Shown here: one piece after another, positions 1-9,374 of the stretch
Position numbering within the stretch: position 1 is the stretch's first letter
Layout: each line of letters opens with the position of its first letter
From: an uncultured Nostocoides sp.
GTDB taxonomy: Bacteria; Actinomycetota; Actinomycetes; Actinomycetales; Dermatophilaceae
Assembly: GCA_937873315.1 (NCBI GenBank)
Contig: CALMQX010000025.1
Location: 1-64,000, forward strand
Reading direction: 5' to 3'
Length of the DNA: 64,000 nt
Notes under the pieces: generated by a model
The model's input: the letters and a program-made list of their open reading frames with translations, nothing else
Told to the model about the DNA's origin: nothing
Database searches by the model: none
Program-made: the position numbers and the translations under genes

Positions 1-380
1 TGCGTGCGCAGGGCGTCCAGGGTCGCCCGAACGGCCCCGCAGGAGGTGTGCGCCAACACGACGATGAGCGGGGTCTGCAGCACCCCCACGGCGAACTCGA
101 GAGAGCCGAGCACGCCTGGATCCACGACATGCCCCGCGGTTCGCACGACGAAGAGGTCACCAAGTCCCTGGTCGAAGATGATCTCGGCGCCTACTCGCGA
201 GTCGGCGCAGCCGAAGAGAGCGGCATACGGATTCTGGCTGAGGGCCAAGGACTCACGCGTCTGGATGGACTGGTGCGGGTGCGCACTGACCCCGCGCGCG
301 AAGCGCGCATTGCCCTGCGACATCAGCGCCCATGCCTGGGTAGGGGTGTGCGGTCGCGCCTCCCCGCTGGATGTCGTCAT
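1..380 (-). CDS. Beta-carbonic anhydrase, truncated by the window edge
   Basis: Cytoplasmic zinc enzyme interconverting CO2 and bicarbonate. Only the first 126 residues are in the window; the gene runs off the left edge. The zinc and catalytic residues are visible: C58-A-D60-S-R62 and H111-T-S-C114, the CxDSR and HxxC pairs of beta-class enzymes. The ATG at 380 has GGAGGG (389-394) 8 nt upstream and lies 16 nt behind the stop of another carbonic anhydrase gene, so the two probably share a transcript. The N-terminal 50 residues are rather polar with no signal peptide. Whether the protein ends at the usual 160-220 residues or carries a fused domain cannot be seen. Confidence 0.85.
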   Translation of the reverse strand, partial: MTTSSGEARPHTPTQAWALMSQGNARFARGVSAHPHQSIQTRESLALSQNPYAALFGCADSRVGAEIIFDQGLGDLFVVRTAGHVVDPGVLGSLEFAVGVLQTPLIVVLAHTSCGAVRATLDALRT

Positions 381-396
381 GAGCGCAGCCCTCCGC

Positions 397-912
397 TCAC
401 TCGTGCTGAGTGAGCAGGCCGGTGTCGACGTCGTACAAGAACCCACCGACGACCGCGCGATGGGCAATCAGTGGATGCGCCCGCACGGCCGCGACATCGG
501 CGTGCAGCGCCTCATGTTGATCGCGCACCACGTGGAAGCCCTGCCAGGACGCGTCCTGTCCAGAGGAGGCCGTGATGCGTTCGCGCAGCTCCTGCTCGGT
601 GTTGGCCGCCATCGCGCAGCGCGTATGCGGCACGATGAGGATGCGATTGACATTGAGCAGGTGCACCGAGAGGACCAGTGCCTCCAGAGCGTTGCTCGTC
701 ACGCGCCCACCGGGGTTGCGGAAGATCTTGGCGTCCCCGGCGCGCAACCCGAGCATCTGCAGCGGCTCGATGCGACTGTCCATGCAGGTCACGACGGCAA
801 CGCCGGCGTGGGCGACACCATCGAAGCCCAGGATCTGGTTGGCCGCGGCATACCGCTGATTCGCGGCCAGCAGATCGGCGAAGTCGATGGGTTCAGCAGT
901 GGCCCCGGTCAC
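397..912 (-). CDS. Beta-carbonic anhydrase, second type
   Basis: A 171-residue beta-carbonic anhydrase. C43-M-D45-S-R47 and H96-T-R-C99 are the zinc/catalytic motifs; the CMDSR and PHTRCAM wording is that of the short single-domain subfamily, different from its downstream neighbour. The reading frame stays open far upstream into fumarase, but the GTG at 912 overlaps the fumarase stop (GTGA, 909-912) and starts the conserved part, so I take it as the start with translation coupled to fumarase. Context suggests bicarbonate supply next to a TCA-cycle enzyme; that link is inference. Confidence 0.85.
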   Translation of the reverse strand: MTGATAEPIDFADLLAANQRYAAANQILGFDGVAHAGVAVVTCMDSRIEPLQMLGLRAGDAKIFRNPGGRVTSNALEALVLSVHLLNVNRILIVPHTRCAMAANTEQELRERITASSGQDASWQGFHVVRDQHEALHADVAAVRAHPLIAHRAVVGGFLYDVDTGLLTQHE

Positions 913-2597
913 GACAGGCCCGGGCGCTTTGCAATGGTCATGGCAACGGGCTTGATGACCGACGCAAAGAAGTCCTCGCCCTTGTCGTCGACCACGATGA
1001 AGGCCGGGAAGTTCTCGACCTCGATCTTCCAAATGGCTTCCATGCCGAGCTCGGGGTACTCCAGCACCTGAACTGAGGTGATGCAGTCCTGGGCCAGACG
1101 GGCAGCCGGCCCACCGATGGAGCCGAGGTAGAAGCCGCCGTGGCGCTCGCAGGCCTCGGTCACGGCCGAGGAGCGATTGCCCTTGGCCAGCATCACCATG
1201 GAACCGCCGGCCGCCTGGAACTGGTCGACATAGGAGTCCATCCGACCGGCCGTGGTTGGTCCAAAGGAACCCGAGGCCATCCCTTCGGGGGTCTTGGCGG
1301 GTCCGGCGTAGTACACCGGGTGATTGCGCAAGTACTCCGGCATCGGCTCGCCGGCGTCGAGGCGCTCCTTGATCTTGGCGTGCGCAATATCGCGCGCCAC
1401 AACCAGCGGCCCGGTGAGCGAGAGGCGGGTCTTGACGGGGTGCTTGGTCAGTTCCGCCAGGATGTCCGCCATTGGCTGGTTGAGGTCGATCTCGACAACC
1501 TCGCCAGAGTCGAGGGCGTCCTCGGTGGTTTCGGGCAGGAAGTGCGCTGGCTCGGTCTCGAGTTGCTCGATGAAGACCCCTTCAGGGGTGATCTTGCCCA
1601 GGCACTGACGGTCGGCCGAGCAGGACACGGCGATAGCGACCGGTAGCGAGGCGCCGTGGCGCGGCAGCCGGATCACCCGCACGTCGTGGCAGAAGTACTT
1701 GCCACCGAACTGCGCCCCGATCCCGAACTCGCGGGTCAGCTCGAGAACCCGCTGCTCCATCTCCGGGTCGCGGAAACCGTGTCCGGTCGCGGCATCACCG
1801 CTCGTGGGCAGGTGGTCGAGGTACTTGGCGCTGGCGTACTTCGCGGTCTTGAGGGCGTACTCCGCGCTGGTGCCGCCGATGACGATGGCCAGGTGGTACG
1901 GCGGGCAGGCGGCGGTGCCGAGCCCACGCAACTTCTCGTCCAGGAAGCGCATCATGGCGGCTTCATTGAGGACGGCCTTGGTCTCCTGGAAGAGGTAGGA
2001 CTTGTTGGCGCTGCCTCCGCCCTTGGCCATAAAGAGGAACTTGTATGCCGTCTGGGCGTCCTCGGATGGGTCGGAGTACAACTCGATTTGGGCGGGCAGG
2101 TTGGAGCCGGTGTTGCGCTCATCCCACATGGTCACGGGGGCCATCTGTGAGTAGCGCAGGTTGAGGCGGGTGTAGGCGTCGTAGACCCCGCGCGAGAGGG
2201 CCTCTTCATCGTGGCCAGAGCTGAGGACCTGTTGTCCGCGTTTGCCCATGACGATGGCGGTGCCGGTGTCCTGGCACATGGGCAGGATCCCACCGGCCGC
2301 GATATTGGCATTCTTGAGCAGGTCGAGGGCGACGAACTTGTCGTTATTGCTCGCCTCTGGGTCATTGATGATGGCGCTGAGCTGACTCAGGTGCGCCGGG
2401 CGCAGGTAGTGCGCAATGTCGTGCATGGCGGTCTCGGTGAGCAAGCGCAAGGCCTCGTCATCGACCTCCAAGAAGGACCGGCCATCCGGGCCGTCGATGC
2501 TGCGGACGCCCTCGGTGGTGAGTAGTCGCCACGGTGTCTCGGCGGCGCCATTGCCCCCGGCGCCAGGCAGGATGTGCTCGAAGGCGAACTCAGCCAT
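909..2597 (-). CDS. fum: Class I fumarate hydratase (iron-sulfur type)
   Basis: Converts fumarate to L-malate in the TCA cycle. The 562-residue length and sequence fit the two-domain class I enzyme (FumA/FumB type, [4Fe-4S]) rather than the class II FumC fold. Likely cluster ligands are C108 (PMCQDTGTA), C231 (TAACPPYH) and C326 (AVSCSADRQ). The ATG at 2597 is chosen over an in-frame ATG at 2630 because the upstream kinase gene stops at 2605 and a purine-rich AGAGGAG lies just upstream. Its 3' end overlaps the carbonic anhydrase start by 4 bp. In Mycobacterium tuberculosis the fum gene has the same DUF4245/xseB/xseA neighbourhood, supporting the call. Confidence 0.95.
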   Translation of the reverse strand: MAEFAFEHILPGAGGNGAAETPWRLLTTEGVRSIDGPDGRSFLEVDDEALRLLTETAMHDIAHYLRPAHLSQLSAIINDPEASNNDKFVALDLLKNANIAAGGILPMCQDTGTAIVMGKRGQQVLSSGHDEEALSRGVYDAYTRLNLRYSQMAPVTMWDERNTGSNLPAQIELYSDPSEDAQTAYKFLFMAKGGGSANKSYLFQETKAVLNEAAMMRFLDEKLRGLGTAACPPYHLAIVIGGTSAEYALKTAKYASAKYLDHLPTSGDAATGHGFRDPEMEQRVLELTREFGIGAQFGGKYFCHDVRVIRLPRHGASLPVAIAVSCSADRQCLGKITPEGVFIEQLETEPAHFLPETTEDALDSGEVVEIDLNQPMADILAELTKHPVKTRLSLTGPLVVARDIAHAKIKERLDAGEPMPEYLRNHPVYYAGPAKTPEGMASGSFGPTTAGRMDSYVDQFQAAGGSMVMLAKGNRSSAVTEACERHGGFYLGSIGGPAARLAQDCITSVQVLEYPELGMEAIWKIEVENFPAFIVVDDKGEDFFASVIKPVAMTIAKRPGLS

Positions 2598-2604
2598 GTC
2601 TCTC

Positions 2605-3525
2605 TCAGATCTCCTCTCGGGTGGGCGCATAGGCGCCCGCGTGGGTCACGGTGGTGCCGCTCGTGCGCAGGGCGCGGTCGAGGGCCGGTGCAATGTCGTC
2701 AAGGCTGGCGGTACTCAGGGCGCTGCGGGCCTCGGAGCTGCCCAGCAGGTCAAGGTCGAGCAGGCCGGAGATCAAGCCCGCCATGAAGGAGTCCCCGGCG
2801 CCCACCGTATCCACGACCTCAGCAGGAGCCGTGCGGGATGCCGCCTGGCCCTCGTGCGGCGTGTTGGCCAGTCGCCAGGTCACCCCAGCGCCTCCGAGGG
2901 TCACCACCGTCAAGGCGGCACCCAGCGCGCACCAGTGCGCCATCACCGCGGAGGGCGAGAGCTCGGGATACAGCCAGGCAAGGTCGTCTTCGGAGCACTT
3001 GACCACGTCACTGAGGGCAACGAGTTCCTCCACGCGAGGTCGCACCTGATCCGGCGTGCCCATGATCGTCGGCCGGATATTGGGGTCATAGGAGGTTGTC
3101 CCCAGGTCGCGACCGCGCTGCAGCGCAGCGGTAACTTCGGCGGCGCCGGGGAGCAGCGTGGTGGCAATAGACCCCGTGTGGACGTGTCGGGTGCTGGCCG
3201 GGAGGGCGACGGGCGGCAACTCCCAATTCAGGTCAAAGACGTAGGTGGCGGCGCCGGTGGCGTCGATGGTCGCGTCAGCGGTTGACGTGGGAAAGGCCGC
3301 GCTCTGACTGCCCTCGGTGAGTTGGACGCCCGCGGCCTCGACGTGGGCCCGGCATCGTTGGCCGCGCTCGTCGGTCCCGATCACGCAGGCCAACTGCGTC
3401 GGATGGCCCAGTCTGGCCACGCCCATCGCCACATTGGCAGGGGAGCCGCCGATGTGCTCGGCCACCGCCCCGTCTGAGGTACGAACGATGTCGACGAGCA
3501 GCTCGCCTACGACCACCACCGGCAT
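2605..3525 (-). CDS. PfkB-family carbohydrate kinase (fructokinase-like)
   Basis: ATP-dependent sugar kinase of the ribokinase/PfkB superfamily, 306 residues, cytoplasmic. The N-terminal GG-S-PANVA motif (26-33) binds the sugar, and [13 protein letters not shown] near residues 239-251 is the PfkB signature 2 with catalytic base D245. The sequence most resembles fructokinases, but the substrate cannot be fixed from sequence. It ends 7 nt before fumarase and so is likely the first gene of a kinase-fumarase-carbonic anhydrase operon. It is transcribed divergently from the DUF4245 gene across a 59-bp gap. Confidence 0.85.
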   Translation of the reverse strand: MPVVVVGELLVDIVRTSDGAVAEHIGGSPANVAMGVARLGHPTQLACVIGTDERGQRCRAHVEAAGVQLTEGSQSAAFPTSTADATIDATGAATYVFDLNWELPPVALPASTRHVHTGSIATTLLPGAAEVTAALQRGRDLGTTSYDPNIRPTIMGTPDQVRPRVEELVALSDVVKCSEDDLAWLYPELSPSAVMAHWCALGAALTVVTLGGAGVTWRLANTPHEGQAASRTAPAEVVDTVGAGDSFMAGLISGLLDLDLLGSSEARSALSTASLDDIAPALDRALRTSGTTVTHAGAYAPTREEI

Positions 3526-3584
3526 GACTCGACTCTACGGTGTCCGATTGGGCGATCGGCACCCCTGTCCGCGACGATAGGGGG

Positions 3585-4160
3585 GTGAGCGAGGAGCAGA
3601 GCGTGGTCGCGACGGCCCCACCGAAGAGTAGGTACTCTCTCGGGTCCTCGGCGAACCTGGTTCGCTCCCTGCTCGCGATCGTGGCGATGATGGCTCTGCT
3701 CTATGCGATCGTGCCTCGGGTCAACTCCGTCAGTGGCCCCCCGGTCGACGTACACGCGGAGGCGGTGTCGGCGGCCAAGGTATCCGGCTGGCCGCTCGCC
3801 GAGGCGGTCGGGCTGCCCGACGGGTGGACCACCACGAGCGCTCGATACGTCCGCTCCACCAGCGACCTCATGACCTGGCACGCCGGGTACCAGACCCCGA
3901 GCGGCACCTATGTCGCGATCGAGCAGACCCAGGCAGCGACGGCCAAGTGGATCGGTGCGCAGACCAGCCGCGCGACGCCCTTCGGCACGGTAGACATCGC
4001 CGGCAAGACCTGGACGAAGTATCTGCGGGACTACAAGGTGCAGAACTCGCTGCTCTACACGCCAGCCACAGCCGATGAGCTGACCTGGCTCGTGACGGGC
4101 GACGCCGAGTTCGCGGACATGCAGGTGTTCATTGAGCACTTGCAACCAGTAGTTCCTTAA
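3585..4160 (+). CDS. DUF4245 single-pass membrane protein
   Basis: About 191 residues. A hydrophobic segment near residues 26-44 (LVRSLLAIVAMMALLYAIV) precedes a soluble domain of about 145 residues, so it is a membrane-anchored protein with its domain probably outside. This is the DUF4245 pattern, an actinobacterial family of unknown function usually found between fumarase/glpX and xseBA, exactly the context here. GTG at 3585 puts the hydrophobic anchor close to the N-terminus; an in-frame ATG at 3540 would add 15 residues. No catalytic motif is visible. Confidence 0.75.
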   Translation: MSEEQSVVATAPPKSRYSLGSSANLVRSLLAIVAMMALLYAIVPRVNSVSGPPVDVHAEAVSAAKVSGWPLAEAVGLPDGWTTTSARYVRSTSDLMTWHAGYQTPSGTYVAIEQTQAATAKWIGAQTSRATPFGTVDIAGKTWTKYLRDYKVQNSLLYTPATADELTWLVTGDAEFADMQVFIEHLQPVVP

Positions 4161-4182
4161 GCGCGATTGCGCGTCTGGCGGA

Positions 4183-4422
4183 TCAGTTGTCGGTCGACGC
4201 CAGCCGCTGCTCGGCCGCATCCAACCAGGCGGCGCAGTGTGCGGCCAAGGCCTCGCCGCGCGCCCACAGGCTCATCGACTCCTCGAGGCCCACCTGGCCG
4301 CTCTCGAGACGGCCGACAAGGGCGACGAGTTCGTCACGAGCCTGCTCATAGGTCAGCGTGCTGACCTCCGGACCGTCGGCAGGCGGGGGAGCGGCCGACT
4401 CGGGTCGGGGGTCACGCGGCAT
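4183..4422 (-). CDS. xseB: Exodeoxyribonuclease VII small subunit
   Basis: Small subunit of exonuclease VII, which degrades single-stranded DNA from both ends together with XseA. 79 residues, with the typical helical core (YEQARDELVALVGRLESG and GLEESMSLWARGEALA). The frame is open to 4464, but ATG 4422 is chosen because a TAGGCT hexamer (4430-4435) sits 7 nt upstream, the leaderless spacing used by many genes here, and the longer version would overlap xseA. It follows xseA by 10 nt, the usual order. The start codon lies inside a GTATGCCG word. Confidence 0.92.
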   Translation of the reverse strand: MPRDPRPESAAPPPADGPEVSTLTYEQARDELVALVGRLESGQVGLEESMSLWARGEALAAHCAAWLDAAEQRLASTDN

Positions 4423-4429
4423 ACCGGCG

Positions 4430-4435
4430 AGCCTA
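4430..4435 (-). promoter_or_regulatory. Putative -10 hexamer of xseB
   Basis: TAGGCT on the minus strand ends 7 nt before the xseB ATG, which would place the transcription start at or next to the start codon. It overlaps the xseA stop codon. No convincing -35 is visible. Confidence 0.4.
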
Positions 4436-5671
4436 GTGCTCCGAGCCGACGACCCGCGCGCCAAAGTCGCCTCGGGCCACGGTCACCTTGAGCAGATCCT
4501 CGCCGCGCAGGGCGGTGGGGTCCTGCACGACATGGCCAGCGACGTCCTGGACGATCGCATATCCCCGATCGAGTGTGGATTGGGGCGAAAGCGTGCGCAG
4601 TTGAGCGGTGAGGTGAGTCGTATGGTCTCGAGCGCGGGCCAGTCGGGTCCGGGTGCGCTCGCGGCCCTGGCGACACAGGGTGGACACCAGATCTCGCTGG
4701 GCGCGCAGCACCCCGCCCGCATCCGCAAGCACGGGTCGAGCCCGCAGCGCCGCGAGCCGCGTGCGCTCGTGCTGAAGGCGGGCAGTCAGGACGCGCGCGG
4801 AGCGCTCCCGAGCGCCGACGAGGAGTGCCCGCTCGGCCGCCGCATCCGGAACGATGAGCGCGGCCGCATCGGTGGGCGTCGAGGCCCGGGCGTCGGCGAC
4901 CAGATCGAGCAGGGGAGTGTCGACATCGTGACCAATGGCGCTCACCACCGGTGTGCTGGCGGCCGCCACTGCCCGCAGCAGCGCCTCATTGCTGAACGGC
5001 AGCAGGTCCTCCAGACTCCCGCCTCCCCGGGCAATGACGATGACGTCGATGTCCGCGCTTGCGTCCAACTCGCGCAGGGCATCACTGACCTCTATGACCG
5101 CGGTGGCGCCCTGAACCGCCACCGCCCGGATCTCGATGTCTGCCCGTGGCCAGCGGCGGCGGGCGTTCTCCACGACATCGCGCTCGGCGGCGCTGGCCCG
5201 CCCGCAGATGAGGCCGATCCGCCGGGGCAGGAAGGGCAGCGGCTGCTTACGATCTCGGTCGAAGAGGCCTTCGGCCGCCAGGGTCCGCTTGAGCATCTCG
5301 AGCCGCGCAAGCAGTTCGCCGACCCCGACCGGGCGGATCTGACGGGCATCGAGCATGAGCGTTCCGCGCTGGGCCCAAAAACTTGGCTTGGCCTGCAGCA
5401 CGACGCGCTGACCCTGCACGACGGGGGTTGGCATCGCGTCCAGCGCGGTGACCGCGATGGCCACGCTCATCGACAGGTCGGCATCGGTGTCGCGCAGGGT
5501 GAGGTATGCCGTGCGGGCGCCGGGCCGGCGGGTCAACTGAACCACCTGCCCCTCCACCCAGAGCACGCTCATCTTGTCGACGTACTCGCCGATCTTGAGG
5601 CTGAGCAGGCGCAGCGGCCACGGGTGCTCAGCGCTGGTGTCCGAGGCCCGCTCGGGCAAGGTGGCGCTCAT
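4433..5671 (-). CDS. xseA: Exodeoxyribonuclease VII large subunit
   Basis: Catalytic subunit of exonuclease VII, cytoplasmic, 412 residues. An N-terminal OB-fold (about residues 15-115, GEYVDKMSVLWVEGQ onward) is followed by the catalytic domain with ARGGGSLEDLLPFSNE and SAIGHDVDTPLLDLVAD, the RGGGS and GH(E)xD signatures of XseA. The frame is open to 6055, but the conserved N-terminus begins at ATG 5671, which overlaps the stop of the DUF952 gene (ATGA, 5668-5671). xseB follows directly, so the pair is coordinately made. Confidence 0.95.
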   Translation of the reverse strand: MSATLPERASDTSAEHPWPLRLLSLKIGEYVDKMSVLWVEGQVVQLTRRPGARTAYLTLRDTDADLSMSVAIAVTALDAMPTPVVQGQRVVLQAKPSFWAQRGTLMLDARQIRPVGVGELLARLEMLKRTLAAEGLFDRDRKQPLPFLPRRIGLICGRASAAERDVVENARRRWPRADIEIRAVAVQGATAVIEVSDALRELDASADIDVIVIARGGGSLEDLLPFSNEALLRAVAAASTPVVSAIGHDVDTPLLDLVADARASTPTDAAALIVPDAAAERALLVGARERSARVLTARLQHERTRLAALRARPVLADAGGVLRAQRDLVSTLCRQGRERTRTRLARARDHTTHLTAQLRTLSPQSTLDRGYAIVQDVAGHVVQDPTALRGEDLLKVTVARGDFGARVVGSEH

Positions 5672-6018
5672 GCCGATGACGGTTCCGACGTGGCCGCGTG
5701 TGGCGGCGAGAGGATCTGGGTCGCCACCACCGCATCGAGGTTCAACGAACCGTAGAGGTGGGGGAAGAGTTCGCCGGTGACGGGGTTGCCTATCTCGCGC
5801 ACCAGGGGCGCTGTGAGCATGTCTTCGTCGATGCTGAGGAGCACCAGCTCGTCGGGGTATGCGGTATAGAAGCGGGCGCGCGTGGCCGCCCACTGATTCG
5901 CCTCCGAGCAGTGAATGAAGCCCTCGTCGGCCAGCGTCCGCCCCAGCGTGGACCAGGTGTAGACGCCAGCGGACCGGGCCAGCTCCCACTGGGCCGCTTC
6001 GGCTAGGTGGAAGATCAT
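5668..6018 (-). CDS. DUF952 family protein
   Basis: 116 residues, no signal peptide. It shows the DUF952 hallmarks: IFHLAEAAQWELA at the start, DEGFIHCSEANQW near residue 32 and FPHLYGSLNLDAVV near the end. The function of this small cytoplasmic family is not established. Its ATG overlaps the stop of the GH1 gene (ATGA, 6015-6018), and its own stop overlaps the xseA start the same way, so GH1, DUF952, xseA and xseB may be co-transcribed. Confidence 0.85.
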   Translation of the reverse strand: MIFHLAEAAQWELARSAGVYTWSTLGRTLADEGFIHCSEANQWAATRARFYTAYPDELVLLSIDEDMLTAPLVREIGNPVTGELFPHLYGSLNLDAVVATQILSPPHAATSEPSSA

Positions 6019-7319
6019 CGGACCGGGTACTTCTGGTGCGCGACGTGGGCGGCATACAGCTCCTCGGTCACGCCGCCGGCCGCGATCAGCTCGCCATAGA
6101 AGCGCCCCGAGTCGCGTACGGTGCGCTCCTGGGTGGCATTGTCGAGTGCGACCAGGCCAAAGCGGGCGGTCTCGCCCTCGGCCCACTCCCAGTTGTCCAC
6201 GAAGCACCAGTGGTAGTAGCGCTCAAAGGGCAACCCCGAGGCAACCATGGCGGCCAGGTGGTCGTGGATGAACCGGGACCTGAAGGCATCGCTGGCATCG
6301 GCCGTGCCATTCTCGGTCACCCAGATGGGACCCGGATGGCGCTGGGTGACCTCGTCAGCCACCTGCACCAGGCCCTGGGGATAGATCTCCCAGTCGAGGT
6401 CGGAGACCGGACTTGCGGGGAAGCGACCATCGGCGATCCCGCTCACGGCAGTGCGCGAGTAGTAGTTGATGCCGATGTAGTCGTAGTAGCGGCCCGGATC
6501 GACGTCCGCGGGCTGCCCGCCCAGGGCCTTGTCGAAGCTACCGCCCAGCATCGCGTCGGTCAGCGCACCTTGGAAGAGGTAGCGATTGGTCGCGGTGAGG
6601 GCCCGATGCGCGGGATTGCGAGGGTTGAGCGGATCGAAGACCCGCAGATGATGGGCGAAGCCGACCTTGGTGTCCGGTCCCGGCTGCAGCTCGTGGATGA
6701 TCCGGTACGCCTTGCAGTGGGCAATCGCCATATGCCGCAACACGGTTCGCAGATCGCCGAAGGCATTGCGTCGGCCAGGAGGGAAGAGGCCGAAGAGATA
6801 GCCCATGGTCGCGTACACATTGGGCTCATTGATCGTGGCCCACTCGGAGACGAGGTCACCAAACTCGCTGACCGCCAGGCGGACAAAGCGCAGCCAGATG
6901 TCGACCGCCAGATCGTGCGTCCACGCGCCCATGGCCTCGAACCACGAGGGGTTGGTGAAGTGGTGCAGGGTGACCAACGGGGTGATCCCCGCATCCCGCA
7001 GAGCGCTCAGCTCCTGTCGGTAGTGCTCGATGGCGCCCTCGTCGAACTGTCCCGGCCGGGGTTCGATTCGGGCCCACTCGAGGCCCATCCGGTAGATCCC
7101 GATGCCCAGGTCGGCCAGCAGGGCGGTGTCCTGCGGCCAGCGTTCCCAATGGTCGGTGGCCACCACCGGCGAGGTGCCGTCAGCGATGCGGCCGGGCAAG
7201 CTGGCCCAGTCGAACCAGCTATTGGCCCGATCGCCGCCCTCGATCTGCGTTGGCGCGCTTGCGACCCCCAGGCGAAGGTCGCCAAGGGGGAATGAGCGGG
7301 CAGCGGTGGGAAGCGCCAT
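6015..7319 (-). CDS. Glycoside hydrolase family 1 (beta-glucosidase-like)
   Basis: Retaining beta-glycosidase of family GH1, 434 residues, no signal peptide, so probably acting on imported disaccharides or glycosides. Acid/base E165 sits in ATINEPNVYA and nucleophile E336 in WVTENGTA; LGVASAPTQIEGG near the N-terminus is the GH1 signature. ATG 7319 is chosen over an in-frame ATG at 7334 because a TACAGT hexamer lies 6 nt upstream. Sugar specificity (gluco, galacto or 6-phospho) cannot be settled from sequence. Only 23 bp separate it from the divergent acetyltransferase gene. Confidence 0.92.
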   Translation of the reverse strand: MALPTAARSFPLGDLRLGVASAPTQIEGGDRANSWFDWASLPGRIADGTSPVVATDHWERWPQDTALLADLGIGIYRMGLEWARIEPRPGQFDEGAIEHYRQELSALRDAGITPLVTLHHFTNPSWFEAMGAWTHDLAVDIWLRFVRLAVSEFGDLVSEWATINEPNVYATMGYLFGLFPPGRRNAFGDLRTVLRHMAIAHCKAYRIIHELQPGPDTKVGFAHHLRVFDPLNPRNPAHRALTATNRYLFQGALTDAMLGGSFDKALGGQPADVDPGRYYDYIGINYYSRTAVSGIADGRFPASPVSDLDWEIYPQGLVQVADEVTQRHPGPIWVTENGTADASDAFRSRFIHDHLAAMVASGLPFERYYHWCFVDNWEWAEGETARFGLVALDNATQERTVRDSGRFYGELIAAGGVTEELYAAHVAHQKYPVR

Positions 7320-7325
7320 GGTGGC

Positions 7326-7331
7326 ACTGTA
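7326..7331 (-). promoter_or_regulatory. Putative -10 hexamer of the GH1 gene
   Basis: TACAGT on the minus strand ends 6 nt before the GH1 ATG, implying a leaderless transcript. It overlaps by two bases a TACAAA on the plus strand (7330-7335), 7 nt from the divergent GNAT start, so the two promoters may compete. Confidence 0.45.
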
Positions 7332-7342
7332 CAAATGCGGGT

Positions 7343-7831
7343 ATGCCGAATGTCAGCGCAGTGCGTCCCGCCACGCCCGAGGATGTCCCGACCATCGTGC
7401 GCTTCGTGCGCGAACTGGCGGAGTACGAGAAGGCGCTCGATCAGGTAGCCGCCGACGAGGGTCACTTCATGGCGGCGCTCTTCCCCGCGCACGGCGAGCC
7501 CGCGGCATTCGCGCACATCGCCGAGGTGGACGGTGTGGCCGCAGGCATGGCGATCTGGTTCCTGTCCTTTTCGACCTGGACCGGGACGCACGGGATCTGG
7601 CTCGAGGACCTCTATGTGACACCGGATCAACGCGGCGGTGGACTGGGTAGGGAACTGCTCGCAACGCTGGCGGCTTTGTGTGTCGAGCGCGGGTACCACC
7701 GACTGGAGTGGTGGGTGCTGGACTGGAATGCCCCGAGCATCGGCTTCTATGAGTCGATCGGCGCCATCGCCCAGGATGAATGGACCCGGTTCCGCCTCGA
7801 CGGCGCCGCCTTGGAGCGGTGTGCTCGCTAG
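7343..7831 (+). CDS. GNAT family N-acetyltransferase
   Basis: 162-residue cytoplasmic acetyl-CoA-dependent acyltransferase. The GNAT acetyl-CoA motif A is clear (LYVTPDQRGGGLGRELL, Q/RxxGxG/A), and the C-terminal LDWNAPSIGFYESIGA is the typical motif B. It looks like the small diamine/amino-acid acetyltransferase group, but the acceptor is unknown. ATG 7343 begins the conserved N-terminus; the start codon lies within a GTATGCCG word. The next gene starts 10 nt after its stop. Confidence 0.9.
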   Translation: MPNVSAVRPATPEDVPTIVRFVRELAEYEKALDQVAADEGHFMAALFPAHGEPAAFAHIAEVDGVAAGMAIWFLSFSTWTGTHGIWLEDLYVTPDQRGGGLGRELLATLAALCVERGYHRLEWWVLDWNAPSIGFYESIGAIAQDEWTRFRLDGAALERCAR

Positions 7832-7834
7832 GAT
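7829..7834 (+). promoter_or_regulatory. Putative -10 hexamer of the metallophosphoesterase gene
   Basis: TAGGAT ends 6 nt before the GTG at 7841, consistent with leaderless transcription. It overlaps the stop codon of the GNAT gene. No good -35 is visible. Confidence 0.45.
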
Positions 7835-7840
7835 CCGGCC

Positions 7841-9355
7841 GTGATCACACCACATGAGCAACGCGAGGACGGCTGGCGGATCCTGGGGGAGGCACCGGAC
7901 TTGCCGCGCTGGGGTGAGTCAGCGCCCGAGGGGGCCAAGGTGCTCGCCACCATCGTTCACCTCTCCGATGTCCACCTGTGTGATGCGGAGTCTCCGGCGC
8001 GACTGGAGTATCTCGACCATCTCTCCGATCCGGGCGAGCCCTATGCCGACATCTTCACCGAGATTGGCACCTATCGGCCGCAGGAGATCCTCACGGCTCA
8101 GGTCGCCACGGCCATGGTGGAGTCGGTCAATGGCGTGACCACTGGCCCGGTTGGCGGCGCGCCCGTGGATGCCGTTCTGGTCACGGGCGACGTGATCGAT
8201 AATGCCCAAGCCAATGAACTCGATTGGTATGAAACGATTTTCACGGGCGGGGAGGTCTCACCGCGCAGTGGCGGCGCCCAGAGCTCCTGGGTGGGCTCAC
8301 CGACTGCCGGCTTCTGGTCGGATCGCTTCTGGCACCCGGAGGGGCCACACGCGGGACACGGACCGGATCGCCTGTCGCAGGACCTGGGCTATCCCGAGCT
8401 CCCAGGTCTGAGCGAGGCCGCGCGGGTGAGCCTGCGCTCGGAGGGCATCCAACACGAGTGGCTGACCGTGCATGGCAATCACGATGCTTTGCTGCAGGGG
8501 ACCGTGGCACCCAATGAACACACCCGTCGCCTGGCGCTGGGCGGTGATCGCGTCGTCGGCCTGGCGCCTGGTCAGATGGCCTATGTCGCGCTCGAGTCCG
8601 CCTCGCAGGTGGGTCCGGGACGGTATGCCGACCGCGAGGATTCGCCGACCGCCTCCGTGCCGAGCGATCCGGCTCGTCGACTGTTGGCGCCCGGGGAAAT
8701 CGCCGGCCGGTTCGTGCCCATGGCCGGACGCGGCTACTGGAGCAAGGACGTCGGTGAGCTTCGGGTCATCGCCCTGGACACCGTCAACGAGCACGGCGGC
8801 TGGCAAGGCTCGATCGACGAACCTCAATTGGACTGGCTCCGTGGGGAGCTCGCCGCGGCCGACCGCCCGGTGGTGATCACCTCGCACCACCCCTCGTGGA
8901 CGATGATCAACCCCTACACCGTGCCGGGTGCCCCGCGGCGCGTGCTGGCGGCTGAGCTCATCGAGACGCTGCTCGCCGAGCCCAAGGTGATCCTGTGGCT
9001 CGCTGGCCACGTTCACCGCCATGTCGTTCGGCTGCACCCGAGTGCACATGGTGGCCTGCTCGAGGTGGTCACTGCCTCGCTCATCGACTGGCCCCAGCAG
9101 GGTCGGATCGTGGAGGTCCTCGATGACGGCGAGGGTGGGATCTATGCGGCCATGACGGTCCTGGATCACGCAGGCCGCTGGGATGATGCCGGCGATCCGA
9201 CGGAGCAACTGGAGGACCCCTTGGCCCTTGCTGGCCTCTCGCGGGTGTTGGCGGTCAACGACTTCCGGCTCCGGCCCTACGGGCAGGCGGGCCTTGACGT
9301 CGCTGCCGGGCGGGTGGAGTTCCGGTCAGCAACCTGGCGCGTTCGCCGAGGTTAG
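7841..9355 (+). CDS. Calcineurin-like metallophosphoesterase
   Basis: 504 residues. The binuclear-metal phosphoesterase motifs appear in order: LSDVHLCD (about residue 41), VTGDVIDN (about 111), VHGNHDALLQG (about 208), TSHHPSWTM (about 347) and LAGHVHRH (about 387). It resembles the actinobacterial family of about 500 residues catalogued as TIGR03767 (PPA1498 family), whose substrate is unknown. No signal peptide or TAT motif is evident. GTG 7841 is the start because it sits at leaderless distance from a TAGGAT and starts just after the GNAT gene. Confidence 0.85.
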   Translation: MITPHEQREDGWRILGEAPDLPRWGESAPEGAKVLATIVHLSDVHLCDAESPARLEYLDHLSDPGEPYADIFTEIGTYRPQEILTAQVATAMVESVNGVTTGPVGGAPVDAVLVTGDVIDNAQANELDWYETIFTGGEVSPRSGGAQSSWVGSPTAGFWSDRFWHPEGPHAGHGPDRLSQDLGYPELPGLSEAARVSLRSEGIQHEWLTVHGNHDALLQGTVAPNEHTRRLALGGDRVVGLAPGQMAYVALESASQVGPGRYADREDSPTASVPSDPARRLLAPGEIAGRFVPMAGRGYWSKDVGELRVIALDTVNEHGGWQGSIDEPQLDWLRGELAAADRPVVITSHHPSWTMINPYTVPGAPRRVLAAELIETLLAEPKVILWLAGHVHRHVVRLHPSAHGGLLEVVTASLIDWPQQGRIVEVLDDGEGGIYAAMTVLDHAGRWDDAGDPTEQLEDPLALAGLSRVLAVNDFRLRPYGQAGLDVAAGRVEFRSATWRVRRG

Positions 9356-9374
9356 GTCACCAACCCCGGCTTAG

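Noticed and set aside
4358-5755. A 465-codon plus-strand frame.
   Set aside because: Antisense shadow of xseA and xseB with Arg/Gln-rich low-complexity translation.
6036-7295. A 419-codon plus-strand frame across the GH1 gene.
   Set aside because: Antisense shadow; the minus strand carries both GH1 catalytic glutamates.
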